Assembly: GCF_004565475.1 (NCBI RefSeq)
Contig: NZ_SRHX01000001.1
Coordinates: forward strand, 124,001 to 188,000
DNA: 64,000 nucleotides
Reading direction: 5' to 3'
Source of the DNA: Lonepinella koalarum
GTDB taxonomy: Bacteria > Pseudomonadota > Gammaproteobacteria > Enterobacterales > Pasteurellaceae
Part shown: positions 43,850-52,249 of the stretch, in pieces
How positions within the stretch are numbered: the stretch's first letter is position 1
Layout: each line of letters begins with the position of its first letter
Program-made: the position numbers and the translations under genes
Notes under the pieces: model-generated
Database searches by the model: none
Told to the model about the DNA's origin: nothing
Seen by the model: the letters and a program-made list of their open reading frames with translations, nothing else

Positions 43850-45731
43850 TACGTTTTAACATTCCCTGTTTTTTCAAATTCACCAATAAAATGGAAATGG
43901 CAGCAGGCGTAATACCTGAAATGCGACTGGCTTGTCCAATAGAGACGGGACGATGTTGTTCTAATTTAGCCCGCACTTCATTAGAAAGTCCTACCACTAA
44001 ACTATAATCAAAACGTTCTGGAATAACGGTATTTTCATGACGTTTTTGTTTTTCAATTTCTTCTTGCTGATGTTCAATATAGCCTTGATATTTAATTGCT
44101 ATTTCTACTTGTTCGGCAGCCTGTTTATCTTCCAAAGCTGGCGCAAATAAAGCGGTTTTAGTTAAAATATCATACGTTATTTCAGGGCGACGTAATAAAT
44201 CAATACCGTTAGCTTCACGCACAATAGAGGTATTTACTAAGTTATTGATTTCATCTAAATGTTCAGATTTTGTGTGAATCCAAATTTGTTTTAAACGTTC
44301 TTGTTCTTTGGCGATATTATCCATTTTTTGATTAAATCTCACCCAACGTTTTTCATCTATTAAACCTAGTTTGCGAGCAATTGGGGTTAAACGAATATCG
44401 GCGTTATCTTCACGTAATAATAAACGATATTCCGCTCGAGAAGTGAAGACACGGTAGGGTTCTTTTGTGCCAAGGGTACAAAGATCATCCACTAATACAC
44501 CAACGTATGCTTGATCACGGCGTGGATACCAAGGATCTTTTTGTTGCACAAACAATCCTGCGTTAATGCCTGCTAACAATCCCTGAGCTGCCGCTTCTTC
44601 ATAACCTGTGGTGCCATTAATTTGACCCGCAAAGAATAATCCTTTAATCGTTTTGGTTTCTAAAGTAGGTTTTAAATCTCTAGGATCGAAATAATCATAT
44701 TCAATAGCATAACCGGGTTTCACAATGCGCGTTTTTTCTAGTCCTACCATGGAATTAACGATCGCCATTTGTACATCAAACGGTAAACTAGTAGAAATAC
44801 CGTTCGGATAGACTTCATTGGAAGTTAAGCCCTCTGGTTCAAGATAAATTTGATGGGAATTGCGATCCGCAAAACGCATCACTTTATCTTCAATAGACGG
44901 ACAATAACGTGGACCGATCCCCTCAATAATCCCTGTGTACATAGGACTACGATCCAAATTTTGACGGATCACTTGATGGGTTTTTTCATTAGTATGAGTA
45001 ATAAAACATGGAATTTGACGGGGATGTTGATCCACACTTCCCATAAAGGAAAATACGGGCAGGTGATCATCACCATGTTGTTTAGCTAACACATCAAAAT
45101 TAATTGTTCGTGCATCTAAACGTGGCGGTGTACCTGTTTTTAAACGATCTACACGAAGACCTAAATCACGCAAACGATAAGAAAGACTTACAGAAGCAGG
45201 ATCGCCAGCTCGTCCACCTTGGTAATTTTGTAAACCTATATGGATCTTACCCGCTAAAAACGTACCTGCCGTTAATACTACCGATCCTGCACGAAATTTT
45301 AACCCCATTTTGGTTTCCACGCCTGTAACTTGATCTTGTTCGATCAATATATCTGTTACTTCTTGCTGAAAAATATCTAAATTAGGTTGATTTTCAAGAG
45401 CTATACGCACTGCTTGGCGATACAATACACGATCTGCTTGTGCTCGAGTGGCACGTACCGCAGGACCTTTAGAACTATTTAGCGTACGAAATTGAATCCC
45501 AGCTTGATCGGTAGCCGTTGCCATTAATCCTCCCATGGCATCAATTTCTTTCACTAAATGACCTTTACCAATCCCTCCAATAGCGGGATTACAAGACATT
45601 TGTCCAAGTGTATCAATATTATGGGTTAATAAAAGGGTTTTAAGCCCCATACGAGCAGGAGCAAGGGCAGCTTCTGTGCCAGCATGACCGCCACCAATAA
45701 CGATCACATCATAATTTTCTGTATAAAACAT
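43842..45731 (-). CDS. mnmG: tRNA uridine-5-carboxymethylaminomethyl modification enzyme MnmG
   Basis: FAD enzyme that with MnmE makes cmnm5U34 in several tRNAs. The 629 residues equal E. coli MnmG. FAD-binding [20 protein letters not shown] is at the N-terminus, followed by [20 protein letters not shown]. The C-terminal MnmE-binding helical domain ends in [14 protein letters not shown]. It is the gene beside oriC in many gammaproteobacteria, and here too the origin-like region is directly upstream of its start. Confidence 0.98.
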   Translation of the reverse strand: MFYTENYDVIVIGGGHAGTEAALAPARMGLKTLLLTHNIDTLGQMSCNPAIGGIGKGHLVKEIDAMGGLMATATDQAGIQFRTLNSSKGPAVRATRAQADRVLYRQAVRIALENQPNLDIFQQEVTDILIEQDQVTGVETKMGLKFRAGSVVLTAGTFLAGKIHIGLQNYQGGRAGDPASVSLSYRLRDLGLRVDRLKTGTPPRLDARTINFDVLAKQHGDDHLPVFSFMGSVDQHPRQIPCFITHTNEKTHQVIRQNLDRSPMYTGIIEGIGPRYCPSIEDKVMRFADRNSHQIYLEPEGLTSNEVYPNGISTSLPFDVQMAIVNSMVGLEKTRIVKPGYAIEYDYFDPRDLKPTLETKTIKGLFFAGQINGTTGYEEAAAQGLLAGINAGLFVQQKDPWYPRRDQAYVGVLVDDLCTLGTKEPYRVFTSRAEYRLLLREDNADIRLTPIARKLGLIDEKRWVRFNQKMDNIAKEQERLKQIWIHTKSEHLDEINNLVNTSIVREANGIDLLRRPEITYDILTKTALFAPALEDKQAAEQVEIAIKYQGYIEHQQEEIEKQKRHENTVIPERFDYSLVVGLSNEVRAKLEQHRPVSIGQASRISGITPAAISILLVNLKKQGMLKRSE

Positions 45732-45744
45732 AGTAACCTTGATT

Positions 45745-46110
45745 TATTAAAGATCCCTTTCACCGATCTCAGCTAAAAATAAAGGCGTATTTTACCTAAA
45801 TTTGAGTAAACAGGAAAGTAGATCAGTAAAATTCGATCCGATAAAGATCGGTTTGCTAATAAATAGAGATCTTATTTATATATAAAGATCTTATTATGGT
45901 TATTATTAGATCCACTGTTTATCGTGGGTAAGGATCTTTTTCTTTTATAGATGAAAGTGTTAGATCTTTTTTAAATTAAGGAAAAACATGATCTTTACAG
46001 TAAGAAAAGATGGTATAACTCGTTCAGTTATCCACATATAAAATTTTATTGTATTTTATCCATGGAATTAATACAGGTTTTTAACTGGATTTTATTTAGT
46101 TATCCACAGT
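45745..46110. other. Candidate chromosomal replication origin oriC
   Basis: This 381-bp gene-free gap beside mnmG holds 11 GATC sites within 45752-45993. Four AT-rich 13-mers begin with GATCTT (at 45868, 45887, 45933 and 45963), like the unwinding repeats of E. coli. Two perfect DnaA boxes TTATCCACA lie at 46028-46036 and 46100-46108, with a weaker TTATCCATG at 46056-46064 and a reverse box-like CGTGGGTAA at 45923-45931. Genes on both flanks are transcribed away from it, apart from the single LysR gene. All classical oriC elements are present; the E. coli neighbour mioC is not. Confidence 0.88.
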
Positions 46111-46112
46111 CA

Positions 46113-47030
46113 CTAAATATTTTTTGAATTTGAATTTGGGAAATAACATAAGCAAACATCCTTAATAATTTTCACTAAAGCAGTTTGTAAACGGCTTGGT
46201 TTGGTTTTGTTGGCTGTTGCCATATATAAGTGACAAGGAAGCTGTGGTTGAGCTATTTTTACCGCGGTTAATTGTGGATGAGCCTGTCCTAGCGCTAATA
46301 CCATAGGCAATAAAATAGAATTTCCTAATCCATCTTCCACTAAATCTAAAACCAATTCTTTGCTATCTACTTCTAATACCACATTACTTTTTCTGTGTAG
46401 TTTTGTCATTTCATTATCAAATAACTGACGGAAAGTATTGCCTTGAGTGGGTAAAATAAGAGGGATTTGTTGAAAATCGTCAAGTTCAATTTGGCTTTTT
46501 TGTGCCAGAGGATTATCTTTGCGAGTGATTAATTCTAGCTGTACTTGTGTGAGTAGATCATAATCAATACCCGATTGGAAAGGCGGATTATGTAATAATG
46601 CCACATTTAAACGGTTGTTCGTGATGCGTTCTTGTAAATTTGCTGTGAAAGCCTCTACTACCACAAGATTTGCTTCGGGTAATTGGGAATAAAAACGTCT
46701 GATGATATTTTTAGCAAATAATTTAGATAATGTTGGTGGGATACCTAGGGTGATAGTACCACTGATCTTACCTTGAGCAAGGTTTAAATCTTCTTGTAAA
46801 TTGTCTAGTTGTGCAAAAATGGCATAGCTATGTTTAAGTAAAATATTGCCTGCTTCAGTGGTACAAACACCTCTGCCATTGCGTATAAATAAATTCTGTT
46901 TTAATTCCACTTCTAATTGACGAATTTGCCGGCTTAGTAAAGGCTGTGCCACATTGAATTGCTCCGCTGCTTTGGTGTAACTACCTAGTTCTGCCACTTT
47001 AATAAAATATTTCAATTGTTTTAAATCCAT
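46113..47030 (-). CDS. LysR-type regulator, probable regulator of the pyrone-dicarboxylate operon
   Basis: A 305-residue LysR protein starting at the ATG at 47030 (MDLKQLKYFIKVAELGSYTK). The helix-turn-helix is AAEQFNVAQPLLSRQIRQLE, a classical LysR HTH. The effector domain follows from about residue 92 (ISGTITLGIPPTLS). It is divergent from the LigU-type gene with a 103-bp shared promoter region that contains a long inverted repeat, the usual layout when a LysR protein controls the neighbouring operon. The effector is presumably a pathway intermediate. Its stop lies 5 bp from a DnaA box of the origin. Confidence 0.88.
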   Translation of the reverse strand: MDLKQLKYFIKVAELGSYTKAAEQFNVAQPLLSRQIRQLEVELKQNLFIRNGRGVCTTEAGNILLKHSYAIFAQLDNLQEDLNLAQGKISGTITLGIPPTLSKLFAKNIIRRFYSQLPEANLVVVEAFTANLQERITNNRLNVALLHNPPFQSGIDYDLLTQVQLELITRKDNPLAQKSQIELDDFQQIPLILPTQGNTFRQLFDNEMTKLHRKSNVVLEVDSKELVLDLVEDGLGNSILLPMVLALGQAHPQLTAVKIAQPQLPCHLYMATANKTKPSRLQTALVKIIKDVCLCYFPNSNSKNI

Positions 47031-47051
47031 GTTAATACCTGTTATTTTAGT

Positions 47052-47121
47052 TATATCTGATAGGTGAAATATACTATTTTTTATATAGTAATAAAAGCAT
47101 AGAATTGCCACATCAGATATA
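47052..47121. promoter_or_regulatory. Inverted repeat in the LysR/operon divergent promoter
   Basis: TATATCTGAT (47052-47061) and ATCAGATATA (47112-47121) are perfect 10-bp inverted arms separated by 50 bp. Inside lies a smaller dyad TACTAT-ttttttat-ATAGTA (near 47081-47100). LysR proteins bind two such sites, one for recognition and one for activation. The right arm abuts the ribosome site (AGGAGG) of the first operon gene. Confidence 0.55.
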
Positions 47122-47133
47122 TAGGAGGAAAAA

Positions 47134-48231
47134 ATGGTAACTCAAACGGCAATTCCTTGCATGCTTATGCGTGGTGGCACATCAAAAGGTCCATTTTTTA
47201 GTTTTGATGATTTACCAAAAGATATTGAAACTCGCAATAATGTACTACTTGCAGCCCTTGGTTCACCAGATAAACGACAAATTGACGGCATCGGTGGCGC
47301 TCATTCTTTAACCAGTAAAGTAGGTATCGTCAAAATCAGTGATTTACCCAATGTAGATTTAGAATTTCTATTTGCACAATTACAACCCGATAGTGATTCT
47401 GTAAATACCAACGTCAATTGTGGCAATATGTTGGCCGCTGTAGTGCCTTTTGCTTTAGAGAAAGGTTTAATTAAGGCTCAAGGTGAAACCACCACTGTTC
47501 GTGTATTAACCCAAAATACTGGCGTATTAGCTGATATTACCGTACAAACCCCCAATCAAACCATTACTTATGATGGTGATGCCAAAATTGATGGTGTTCC
47601 CAATACCCATGCTCCTATTCAAATTCGTTTTTTAGATACGGAAGGATCAGTGTGCGGTAGCTTGCTTCCAACGGGCAATGTTTATGATGAATTTGATTTA
47701 GCTGAATTTGGCAAATTACCAGCGACTTGTATTGATAATGGTATGCCAATGGTTTTAGTGCGTGCAAAAGATGTGCATCGCACCGCTTATGAAAAGGTTG
47801 CTGAACTGAATCAAGATGAACAACTGAAACAGATTTTAGAACAATTGCGGATTCAAGCGGGCTTTAAAATGAATCTAGGCGATGTTAGCGATAAAAATTA
47901 CCCGAAAATGTGTTTATTAAGTGAGCCTATTCAAGGGGGTAATGTGCATACACGCTGTTTTATTCCCCATGTTTGCCATGAAGCTATTGGCGTATTAGCA
48001 GCGGTGACGATTGCCACTGCCTGCGTGATACCTGATACGGTAGCTTATGGTTTTTCTGATTTCAATCCTAAAAAACCCTTTTCAGTGGAACACCCCAGTG
48101 GAGAATTTAGCGTGACATTAAGCTTTAATTCACAAGGTAAGGTGGAAAGTGCGGCATTGTTACGCACCGCAAGATTATTAATGAAAGGTGAAGTGATGAT
48201 TTCACCAAAAATTTGGTCACAAGGAGAATAA
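47134..48231 (+). CDS. ligU: 4-oxalomesaconate isomerase/tautomerase (LigU/GalD-type, PrpF superfamily)
   Basis: A 365-residue PrpF-fold protein (two diaminopimelate-epimerase-like halves). The family start is clear: TAIPCMLMRGGTSKGPFF, followed by IDGIGGAHSLTSKVGIVK and VNTNVNCGNMLAAVVPFALE. LigU and GalD interconvert isomers or tautomers of 4-oxalomesaconate in protocatechuate and gallate catabolism. Other PrpF members isomerise aconitate, so the family alone is not decisive; the next three genes make the oxalomesaconate role much more likely. First gene of a six-gene operon, with a strong ribosome site AGGAGGAAAAA. Confidence 0.85.
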   Translation: MVTQTAIPCMLMRGGTSKGPFFSFDDLPKDIETRNNVLLAALGSPDKRQIDGIGGAHSLTSKVGIVKISDLPNVDLEFLFAQLQPDSDSVNTNVNCGNMLAAVVPFALEKGLIKAQGETTTVRVLTQNTGVLADITVQTPNQTITYDGDAKIDGVPNTHAPIQIRFLDTEGSVCGSLLPTGNVYDEFDLAEFGKLPATCIDNGMPMVLVRAKDVHRTAYEKVAELNQDEQLKQILEQLRIQAGFKMNLGDVSDKNYPKMCLLSEPIQGGNVHTRCFIPHVCHEAIGVLAAVTIATACVIPDTVAYGFSDFNPKKPFSVEHPSGEFSVTLSFNSQGKVESAALLRTARLLMKGEVMISPKIWSQGE

Positions 48232-48232
48232 G

Positions 48233-49264
48233 ATGAGTTTAATTATTGATTGTCATGGACATTACACCACCGCACCAAAAGCCTTAGAAGAATGGCGAAA
48301 TAAACAAATTGCTGGGATTAAACAGCCATCTGCCATGCCAAAGGTCGCAGATTTAAATATTTCCGATGATGAACTACGTGAATCCATTGAATTAAATCAA
48401 CTGAAATTTATGCGAGAACGGGGTTCTGATATTACCTTATTTTCACCACGAGCTAGCTTTATGGCGCATCATATTGGTGATTACAATATTTCTGCCACTT
48501 GGGCGTCTATTTGTAATGAACTTTGTTATCGCGTATCACAACTATTTCCTGAGCATTTTGTGCCAGTGGCGATGTTACCACAATCGCCTGGCGTGCCAAC
48601 GGAAACCTGCTTAGCGGAAATAGATCGTTGTATTAATGAATATGGCAATGTAGGCATTAACCTTAACCCCGATCCATCTGGTGGACATTGGACATCTCCG
48701 CCATTAACTGATCCTTATTGGTTTCCTATTTATGAAAAAATGGTGGAATACGATATTCCAGCCATGATCCACGTCAGCACCAGTTGTAACCATTGTTTCC
48801 ATACTACAGGGGCACATTATTTAAATGCGGACACCACCAGTTTTATGCAGTGCCTACAAGGTGATTTATTTAAAGAATTTCCAACCTTACGCTTTATTGT
48901 GCCACATGGTGGCGGTGCAGCCCCTTATCATTGGGGTCGTTTTCGTGGTTTGGCGATGATGATGAAAAAGCCGATTTTAGAACAACATTTATTAAATAAT
49001 ATTTTCTTTGATACCTGTGTTTATCATCAACCGGGCATTGATTTGTTATTGGATGTAATTCCGCACAAAAATGTGTTATTTGCATCTGAAATGATTGGTG
49101 CGGTGCGTGATATTGATCCACGCACAGGATTCTATTTTGACGATACCAAACGTTATATTGAAGCAAGCCAATTAAGCACAGAACAAAAACATCAAATTTA
49201 TGAAGGCAATGCTCGTCGCGTTTTCCCACGTTTAGATGCACAACTCAAAGCAAAAGGATTATAG
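48233..49264 (+). CDS. ligJ: 4-oxalomesaconate hydratase (LigJ, amidohydrolase superfamily)
   Basis: A 343-residue metal-dependent amidohydrolase-fold lyase. It begins IIDCHGHYTTAPKA with the first metal-binding HxH, and contains SPRASFMAHHIGD, NLNPDPSGGHWTSPPLTD, MIHVSTSCN and PHGGGAAPYHWGRFRGLA. These match LigJ of Sphingobium, including length (341) and the FFDTCVYHQPGI and YFDDTKRYI segments. LigJ adds water to oxalomesaconate to give 4-carboxy-4-hydroxy-2-oxoadipate (CHA). The start is 1 bp after the preceding stop, indicating tight coupling. Confidence 0.9.
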   Translation: MSLIIDCHGHYTTAPKALEEWRNKQIAGIKQPSAMPKVADLNISDDELRESIELNQLKFMRERGSDITLFSPRASFMAHHIGDYNISATWASICNELCYRVSQLFPEHFVPVAMLPQSPGVPTETCLAEIDRCINEYGNVGINLNPDPSGGHWTSPPLTDPYWFPIYEKMVEYDIPAMIHVSTSCNHCFHTTGAHYLNADTTSFMQCLQGDLFKEFPTLRFIVPHGGGAAPYHWGRFRGLAMMMKKPILEQHLLNNIFFDTCVYHQPGIDLLLDVIPHKNVLFASEMIGAVRDIDPRTGFYFDDTKRYIEASQLSTEQKHQIYEGNARRVFPRLDAQLKAKGL

Positions 49265-49273
49265 GTGAAAAAA

Positions 49274-49972
49274 ATGACAGAATTAGCGATTAATCAATTA
49301 GGCGTAGTGAAACGCCATATTCAACGAGCCGACAAAAGCGCGGTGGAAAAATTAGCCAAATTTGGTGTGGCTACCATTCATGAAGCGATGGGACGAATTG
49401 GCTTAATGAAACCCTATATCCGCCCTATTTATCCCCATGCCAAACTTTGTGGTACAGCGGTTACTGCATTATTGCAACCAGGGGACAACTGGATGTTGCA
49501 TGTTGCGGCGGAACAAATTCAACAGGGCGACATTGTGGTGGCGGGCTGTACAGCAGATTCTACCGATGGTTTTTTTGGCGAATTACTTGCCACATCATTT
49601 AGAGCGAGAGGGGCTAAAGGCTTGATTATTGATGGCGGTGTGCGTGATGTCGCAGAACTGGAAAAAATGGATTTTCCTGTATTTAGTAAAGCTATTCATT
49701 CCAAAGGGACGATTAAAGCTACCTTAGGATCGGTGAATGTGCCAGTGATTTGTGCAGGCATGGTAGTTTATCCGGGCGATGTGGTGGTTGCCGATGCGGA
49801 TGGTGTCGTGGTGGTGCCTGCTGCGAAAGCCTTAGAAGTGGCAGAAGCAGCCCAAAAACGCGAAGATAACGAAGCAGGCAAACGTCAACAATTTGAAGCA
49901 GGCGTATTAGGTTTGGATTTATACAAAATGCGTGAAAAATTAGCCAATGCAGGTTTGCAATATATTGATTAA
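49274..49972 (+). CDS. ligK: 4-carboxy-4-hydroxy-2-oxoadipate (CHA) aldolase LigK
   Basis: Class II aldolase of the RraA-like fold (HMG/CHA aldolase), cleaving CHA to pyruvate and oxaloacetate and able to decarboxylate oxaloacetate. ATIHEAMGRIGLM, PGDNWMLHVAAEQIQQGDIV, FGELLATSFRARGAKGLIID with GGVRDV (metal and substrate Arg/Asp region), and GTIKATLGSVNVPVICAGM are all hallmark segments. The ATG at 49274 (232 aa) is preferred since AGGTG precedes it; a GTG at 49265 would add MKK. Third gene of the operon. Confidence 0.9.
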   Translation: MTELAINQLGVVKRHIQRADKSAVEKLAKFGVATIHEAMGRIGLMKPYIRPIYPHAKLCGTAVTALLQPGDNWMLHVAAEQIQQGDIVVAGCTADSTDGFFGELLATSFRARGAKGLIIDGGVRDVAELEKMDFPVFSKAIHSKGTIKATLGSVNVPVICAGMVVYPGDVVVADADGVVVVPAAKALEVAEAAQKREDNEAGKRQQFEAGVLGLDLYKMREKLANAGLQYID

Positions 49973-49986
49973 AAGGGAGAAATAAC

Positions 49987-50904
49987 ATGAAATTTGAAGT
50001 AACACCGGGTTGGCTGCCTTTTTACCCTAATCCATCAAAACCTAAATTAACCTTACCCAAAGGGGCAGTTGATGCTCATTGCCATGTGTTTGGACCGGGT
50101 GAACAATTTCCTTATGCACTAGAACGTAAATACACACCCTGTGATGCGTCCAAAGATCAACTCTTTGCTCTGCGTGATTTACTTGGCTTTGAACGCAATG
50201 TGATTGTGCAAGCCACTTGCCATGGTGCCGATAATCGTGCTTTGGTAGATGCACTTGAACATTCTCATGGCAAAGCAAGGGGTGTGGCTACGGTGCGTGC
50301 GGATGTCAGTCAAGAAGAATTACAACGCCTACACAAAGCTGGGGTGCGTGGGGTACGTTTTAATTTTGTAAAACGTCTAGTGGATACTGCACCAACGGAA
50401 ACCTTAATGACCATTGCAAATAAAATTACTCCGTTAGGTTGGCATATTGTGATCTATTTTGAAGCGCAGGATCTGGCGGAATATTGGGATTTCTTCACTC
50501 AATTACCTACTACCGTGGTAGTAGATCATATGGGTAGACCGGATGTCAGCAAACCAGTAGACGGCGAAGAATTTAACTTGTTTGTTAAATTAATGGCAGA
50601 ACACCCTAATTTTTGGAGCAAAGTTTCCTGCCCTGAACGGTTAAGTGTGACCGGTCCAAAAGCCTTAAATGGCGAACAACATGCTTACACCGATGTGGTG
50701 CCTTTTGCTCAGCGTTTAATTCAGCTGTTCCCTGATAGGGTTTTATTTGGCACCGATTGGCCACACCCCAATTTAAAAGATCATATGCCAGATGATGGGT
50801 TATTGGTGGATTATATTGCTCAAATAGCCACCACAGAGCAACAACGGCAACGCCTGCTGGTGGATAACCCAATGCGATTATATTGGGCTGATGAACAGGA
50901 ATAA
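49987..50904 (+). CDS. ligI: 2-pyrone-4,6-dicarboxylate lactonase (LigI)
   Basis: A 305-residue amidohydrolase-superfamily lactonase that hydrolyses 2-pyrone-4,6-dicarboxylate (PDC) to oxalomesaconate. Diagnostic blocks follow LigI in order: GAVDAHCHVFGPGEQFPY (HxH), LLGFERNVIVQATCHGADN, GVRFNFVKRLVDTAP, HIVIYFEAQDL, VVDHMGRPDVSKP and FGTDWPHPNLKDHMPDDGL (with the general-base Asp), then DNPMRLYW. This is the most specific member of the cluster, since LigI is a narrow family. It is 15 bp after ligK and followed by a paired-uptake-signal hairpin. Confidence 0.93.
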   Translation: MKFEVTPGWLPFYPNPSKPKLTLPKGAVDAHCHVFGPGEQFPYALERKYTPCDASKDQLFALRDLLGFERNVIVQATCHGADNRALVDALEHSHGKARGVATVRADVSQEELQRLHKAGVRGVRFNFVKRLVDTAPTETLMTIANKITPLGWHIVIYFEAQDLAEYWDFFTQLPTTVVVDHMGRPDVSKPVDGEEFNLFVKLMAEHPNFWSKVSCPERLSVTGPKALNGEQHAYTDVVPFAQRLIQLFPDRVLFGTDWPHPNLKDHMPDDGLLVDYIAQIATTEQQRQRLLVDNPMRLYWADEQE

Positions 50905-50908
50905 GACA

Positions 50909-50959
50909 AAAGTGCGGTGAAAAATACTAAATAAATTTGATATTTTTTCACCGCACTTT
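50909..50959 (+). terminator. Paired-uptake-signal hairpin between ligI and the DctA-type gene
   Basis: AAAGTGCGGTGAAAAA and TTTTTTCACCGCACTTT (50909-50959) form a long stem around an AT-rich loop, with both arms carrying the 9-base signal. It lies in the 70-bp gap. It may act as partial terminator, lowering transporter expression relative to the enzymes. Confidence 0.7.
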
Positions 50960-50974
50960 AATAAGGAATATCAC

Positions 50975-52234
50975 ATGAGTAAAAAAGCCTTTTATCAAGA
51001 ACTGTATTTTCAAGTATTACTTGGCATTTTAGCTGGCATTGCGTTAGGTTACTTTATCCCTGATGTAGCCGTCACCCTTAAACCCTTAGGCGATGCATTT
51101 ATCAAACTGATTGCCATGATTATTGGTCCGATTATTTTCTGTACTATCGTGGTGGGTATTGCGGGCATGAAAGATATGAATGAACTCGGTAAAGTAGGCG
51201 GAAAAGCCTTAATTTATTTCTTTGTTATGTCCTTTATTGCTTTAGTGATTGGTTTATTATGGGGTCATCTTATTCAACCAGGAGCGGGTTTTAATATAGA
51301 TCCTGCCACACTGGATACCAGTAGTTTAAGCAAATATACGGAAAGTGCTAAAAATGTGAATCTCGCTGATTTTGCCATGAATATTATTCCTTCTACCTTT
51401 GTAGGCGCATTTTCTTCAGGTAATGTATTGGCTATTTTATTAGTTTCCATTTTATTTGGTTACTCTTTATCCGTTATTGGTGATAAAGGAAAACCTGTTT
51501 ACACCTTCATTGAAAGTATTTCTAAAGTATTTTTCCATAATGTTCATTTAATTTCAAAACTCTCTTCTATCGGGGCATTTGGGGCAATCACTTATACCGT
51601 GGGAGCTTATGGCTTAGAATCCTTATTACCATTAGCCAAATTAGTCTTTGGTTTTTATGCCTTATTAGTTGTGTTTGTTATTGTGGTTTATGGCATTATT
51701 GCCAAAATTTGTGGTGTTAATTTATTTGCCTATCTCAGTTTTATTAAAGAAGAATTGCTGATTATTCTTGGTACAGGTTCTTCTTCCGTAGTTTTGCCAC
51801 ATATCATGGAAAAACTGGAAAAACTCGGTTGTCCAAAATCCGTCATTTCTTTAGTAGTGCCATCAGGTTATTCCTTTAATTTAAATGGAACCAATCTCTA
51901 TATGACCATGGCAATTATTTTTATTGCTCAAGCCACTAATATGGAACTTTCCTTTACTGATCAATTTATTTTATTAATTGTGGCAATGCTAACATCTAAA
52001 GGTGCAGCAGGTGTGAGTGGAGCAGCGTTTGTGATGTTAACCAGTACATTGATTGTACTTCCCGTTGTTCCGGTGGCTGGCATGGTTTTAATTTTGGGTA
52101 TCCACCGTTTTGTAGGTACGGGATTAGCTATAGTTAATCTTATTGGACAAGGTGTTGCAACTATGGTGGTTTCTGTTTGGAATAAACAATTTAATAGAGA
52201 AATGATGAAACAAACGCTTACGGCGAAAAATTAA
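50975..52234 (+). CDS. DctA-like dicarboxylate/amino acid:cation symporter (DAACS)
   Basis: A 419-residue inner-membrane symporter with eight membrane helices and two re-entrant loops. ELYFQVLLGILAGIALGYFI and FIKLIAMIIGPIIFCTIVVG are the DctA-like N-terminal part. The second re-entrant loop is LGTGSSSVVLPHIMEKLE, and helix 7 has PSGYSFNLNGTNLYMTMA, the Na+/substrate motif (NLNGT). Helix 8 has SKGAAGVSGAAFVML. DctA relatives move fumarate, succinate, malate or aspartate; placement after ligI suggests a di- or tricarboxylate of the pathway, or exchange of products. Confidence 0.88.
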   Translation: MSKKAFYQELYFQVLLGILAGIALGYFIPDVAVTLKPLGDAFIKLIAMIIGPIIFCTIVVGIAGMKDMNELGKVGGKALIYFFVMSFIALVIGLLWGHLIQPGAGFNIDPATLDTSSLSKYTESAKNVNLADFAMNIIPSTFVGAFSSGNVLAILLVSILFGYSLSVIGDKGKPVYTFIESISKVFFHNVHLISKLSSIGAFGAITYTVGAYGLESLLPLAKLVFGFYALLVVFVIVVYGIIAKICGVNLFAYLSFIKEELLIILGTGSSSVVLPHIMEKLEKLGCPKSVISLVVPSGYSFNLNGTNLYMTMAIIFIAQATNMELSFTDQFILLIVAMLTSKGAAGVSGAAFVMLTSTLIVLPVVPVAGMVLILGIHRFVGTGLAIVNLIGQGVATMVVSVWNKQFNREMMKQTLTAKN

Positions 52235-52249
52235 TCTAAGGAGATTATA

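Noticed and set aside
47134..48231. PrpF (aconitate isomerase of the 2-methylcitrate cycle)
   Set aside because: Same fold, but there is no prpB/C/D nearby and the three following genes all act on oxalomesaconate or its products.
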